Below are positions 62,204-64,000 of a stretch of 64,000 nt of DNA, piece after piece. The stretch is taken from assembly GCF_026012015.1 (NCBI RefSeq), contig NZ_BRXR01000001.1:2381501-2445500 (forward strand). The letters run 5' to 3'. The notes under the pieces were generated by a model. That model did no database searches and was not told the DNA's origin. It saw nothing but the letters and a program-made list of their open reading frames with translations. The position numbers were made by a program, and so were the translations under genes. Source of the DNA: Clostridium omnivorum. Its GTDB lineage: Bacteria > Bacillota > Clostridia > Clostridiales > Clostridiaceae. The stretch's first letter is position 1. Every line of letters starts with the position of its first letter.

Positions 62204-63170
62204 AGTAGGGAGAGAAATAGAGTATTTAAGAATATCAATTACAGATAGATGCAACTTAAGGTGTGCATATTGCATGCCTGAAAGTGGCATAAAGCTTATG
62301 GATAGTTCAGAACTTATGACCTTTGAGGAAATTGAAAAGGTAGTTAAAGCTTGTGCAGCACTAGGGGTATCTAAAATAAGAATTACCGGTGGAGAGCCTC
62401 TTGTACGAAAAAATGCATCAGCTTTAGTTTCTAAAATAAAGGCTGTAGAGGGCATTGAAGAGGTTAGCATGACTACTAATGGAATACTTCTTAATGAACA
62501 GCTTAGTGAATTAATAGCTGCTGGGCTTGACAGGGTAAATATAAGCCTAGATACTCTGCATAGTGATAGATACTATGAAATTACCAGAGGCGGGGAATTG
62601 AGTAAAGTACTAAGTGCTGTAGATCAAAGTATTAAGGCAGGATTAATTACTAAGCTAAATACAGTAATAATAAGAGATTTTAATTACGATGAGCTAATGG
62701 ATTTTGTAAAGCTTGCAGAAGATTTGCCGGTTAGTGTGAGGTTTATAGAGTTAATGCCTATAGGACAAGGCAAGGATTATAAGTCCGTAACTACGGAGGA
62801 AATAAGGAAGACCATTTTAAAAGAGAGGCAATTAGAACCATTCAGCCAGGTAACAGGAAATGGTCCAGCTGTTTACTATAAAACCGAAAGCAGTAAGGGG
62901 AGTATTGGATTTATAAGTCCATTGAGTCATGAATTTTGTGATAGTTGTAACAGAATAAGGTTTACAGCAGAAGGATTTTTGAAGCTTTGTCTACACTGGA
63001 ACTTAGGGATAAATTTAAAAGCAGCATTAAGGCGGGGATGTTCTCTGATGGAGCTTAGTAAGATAATTGAAAAGGCTGTGAGAGAGAAGCCAAACCATCA
63101 TGAATTTATGATGAGTATGGATAACAAAGTAGATTATGATACAAGAAAAATGGTTCAAATAGGGGGGTAA
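62193..63170 (+). CDS. moaA: GTP 3',8-cyclase (radical SAM)
   Basis: A radical SAM enzyme of 325 residues that rearranges GTP for MoaC. The N-terminal cluster motif is [15 protein letters not shown] (CxxxCxxC near residue 20), and GGEPLVRK near 65 is the SAM-binding segment. A second 4Fe-4S cluster is carried by [10 protein letters not shown] and LKLCLHWN near 246-275. The protein lacks the usual C-terminal GG tail, although it ends in IGG, which may be equivalent. It is translationally coupled to moaC and followed by a MOSC gene 5 bp later. Confidence 0.96.
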   Translation: MKDKVGREIEYLRISITDRCNLRCAYCMPESGIKLMDSSELMTFEEIEKVVKACAALGVSKIRITGGEPLVRKNASALVSKIKAVEGIEEVSMTTNGILLNEQLSELIAAGLDRVNISLDTLHSDRYYEITRGGELSKVLSAVDQSIKAGLITKLNTVIIRDFNYDELMDFVKLAEDLPVSVRFIELMPIGQGKDYKSVTTEEIRKTILKERQLEPFSQVTGNGPAVYYKTESSKGSIGFISPLSHEFCDSCNRIRFTAEGFLKLCLHWNLGINLKAALRRGCSLMELSKIIEKAVREKPNHHEFMMSMDNKVDYDTRKMVQIGG

Positions 63171-63174
63171 CTAT

Positions 63175-63603
63175 ATGGGAAAGGTACTAGCTGTGTGTGT
63201 AAGTGAAATAAGGGGAATACAAAAAAAGGATATAAGTAAGGTAGAACTAATTGAAAATTATGGGCTTAAGAATGATGCCCACGCAGGAACTTGGCACAGG
63301 CAGGTAAGTCTCTTAGCTATAGAAAAAATAGAGGAATTTGAAAAACGCGGTATAGAGCTTGAACACGGCGCCTTTGGAGAAAACTTTGTGGTTTCAGGCA
63401 TTGATCTTGTTAAGCTTCCAATAGGTACAAGGCTAAAAATAGGAGAAGCTGAAATTGAAGTTACTCAAATAGGAAAGCGGTGTCATTCCAGATGCCATAT
63501 TTATGATACTGTTGGTGACTGCATAATGCCTAGGGAGGGCATTTTTGCAAAGGTGATAAAGGGCGGAATGGTAAAAGTAGATGATGAGGTAGAAGTTATC
63601 TAA
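63175..63603 (+). CDS. MOSC domain protein
   Basis: A 142-residue MOSC-domain protein. KNDAHAGTWHRQVSLLAIEK near residue 32 and EHGAFGENFVVSGID near 63 are typical; the conserved Cys that handles sulfur or Moco is in GKRCHSRCHIY near 102. Stand-alone MOSC proteins of this type in clostridial moa loci are thought to act in molybdenum cofactor sulfuration or transfer. The gene order moaC-moaA-MOSC with 5 bp spacing supports that. A strong terminator follows. Confidence 0.92.
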   Translation: MGKVLAVCVSEIRGIQKKDISKVELIENYGLKNDAHAGTWHRQVSLLAIEKIEEFEKRGIELEHGAFGENFVVSGIDLVKLPIGTRLKIGEAEIEVTQIGKRCHSRCHIYDTVGDCIMPREGIFAKVIKGGMVKVDDEVEVI

Positions 63604-63623
63604 AAAACAAATACAATATTTGG

Positions 63624-63668
63624 TTCCTTAGTGTATTATTAAAATATGCTAAGGAATTTTTTTATTTT
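63624..63668 (+). terminator. Intrinsic terminator of the moa operon
   Basis: TTCCTTAG (63624-63631) and CTAAGGAA (63649-63656) pair and run into a long T tract. Confidence 0.9.
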
Positions 63669-63725
63669 TTTGAACCAATTATTATACATTTACATCATTT
63701 AGTATGTGATTAGAATTTAACGGAG

Positions 63726-63819
63726 GTAAAAGCCCTAAATGAGCTTTTACGGGTAACTTGCCGATGGAAATCGGCATGAATAAGTTACCACGTGTTCCGG
63801 GTGAAAGGAGGATGATTAC
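63726..63819 (+). promoter_or_regulatory. Structured SD-bearing element, copy C
   Basis: Complete copy: a hairpin GTAAAAGCCC-TAAAT-GAGCTTTTAC (one C-A mismatch), then ACGGGTAACTT and AAGTTACC as the outer stem, enclosing GCCGAT-GGAA-ATCGGC (63760-63775) with a GNRA loop, then ACGTGTTCCGGGTGAAAGGAGG, which is the ribosome binding site of the following sigma factor gene. The stems differ from copies B1 and B2 by paired substitutions. Confidence 0.75.
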
Positions 63820-64000
63820 TTGATTGAGATTGATTATATTACCAAAGCTCAAAGGGGAGATAAACAGGCCTTTAAATTTATCTTCACAAGCTACAGACAA
63901 AAAGTGTACAGGACTGCCTTTTTGGTGCTTAAAGACTATCAGTACGCAGAGGATGTTGTGCAGGAAACATTTATGCAAGTATATTTAAAGCTTGATAAAC
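63820..64000 (+). CDS. ECF-type sigma factor, 3' part beyond the window
   Basis: Sixty codons are visible: an alternative sigma factor N-terminus with region 2 (ITKAQRGDKQAFKFIFTSYR and KDYQYAEDVVQETFMQVYLK). TTG at 63820 is 8 bases after AAAGGAGG. It is most similar to the sigma factor at 8085-8666 (KEGDKQAFRTIF, AEDVVQEVFLKVYLK), suggesting duplication, but it carries structured element C in its leader while the other does not. Whether a regulator gene follows is outside the window. Confidence 0.88.
   Translation, partial: MIEIDYITKAQRGDKQAFKFIFTSYRQKVYRTAFLVLKDYQYAEDVVQETFMQVYLKLDK

Overview
The window is AT-rich, Gram-positive DNA with strong AGGAGG-type ribosome binding sites, many TTG/GTG starts, intrinsic terminators and a large Bacillus/Clostridium-type SRP RNA. 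The gene set points to an anaerobic, probably spore-forming Clostridium sensu stricto-like organism: a fermentative arginine deiminase pathway, aspartate ammonia-lyase, 0A-box-like sites, DUF1659/DUF2922 proteins and a PadR/HAAS pair. No complete transposase, phage or CRISPR array is present.

Layout. 1-2.9 kb: arcC (cut by the window edge)-arcA-argF, arginine catabolism giving ATP. 3-6.5 kb: an amidohydrolase and a dCache chemoreceptor. 6.7-12 kb: small proteins, an ECF sigma/membrane regulator pair, a VanW protein, an AAA ATPase and a secreted protein. 12-17.5 kb: PepT-like peptidase divergent from a MocR regulator, a second ECF sigma/DUF4179 pair and a HEAT-like protein. 17.5-20.2 kb (minus): SRP RNA, tRNA-Ser(GCT) and a class B penicillin-binding protein. 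20.5-25.4 kb: an odd protein with glycosidase-like edges, a short MutS2-like ATPase behind an elaborate leader, then DUF1659/DUF2922. 25.5-31.1 kb: aspA divergent from an Lrp regulator, and a GH8-like membrane protein divergent from an LtaS-like enzyme. 31.4-37.2 kb: complete oppBCDFA operon. 37.3-48 kb: AraC regulator and a dextran/isomalto-oligosaccharide locus (GH15, three-part ABC sugar importer, two GH66 enzymes, GH13). 48-52 kb: rarA, a glutamine amidotransferase, a 5'-truncated carotenoid-desaturase-like remnant and PadR-HAAS. 52-61.5 kb: two low-complexity proteins, a sensor GGDEF-EAL protein, a five-repeat autolysin, DUF4317 and a VanW lipoprotein. 61.6-64 kb: moaC-moaA-MOSC and the start of a third ECF sigma factor.

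How parts work together. The sugar locus reads as one pathway: an anchored GH66 cuts dextran outside, the ABC importer brings in oligosaccharides, and cytosolic GH66, GH13 and GH15 enzymes finish degradation, probably under the divergent AraC regulator. No importer ATPase is encoded, so a shared one elsewhere is needed. The opp operon and PepT-like peptidase fit peptide and amino-acid use alongside arginine and aspartate catabolism.

The most unusual signals are noncoding. (1) Four copies of one structured element (two in tandem) end in the Shine-Dalgarno sequence of three unrelated genes: an amidohydrolase, a penicillin-binding protein and an ECF sigma factor. Their hairpins show compensatory changes. 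(2) The MutS2-like gene that lacks the Smr domain follows a consensus promoter, a seven-codon leader ORF and three terminator-like hairpins, which looks like a ribosome-sensing attenuator. (3) The GH15 gene has no ATG, GTG or TTG at its natural start; its Shine-Dalgarno sequence points to ATA. These are read by eye from sequence; no database search was possible.
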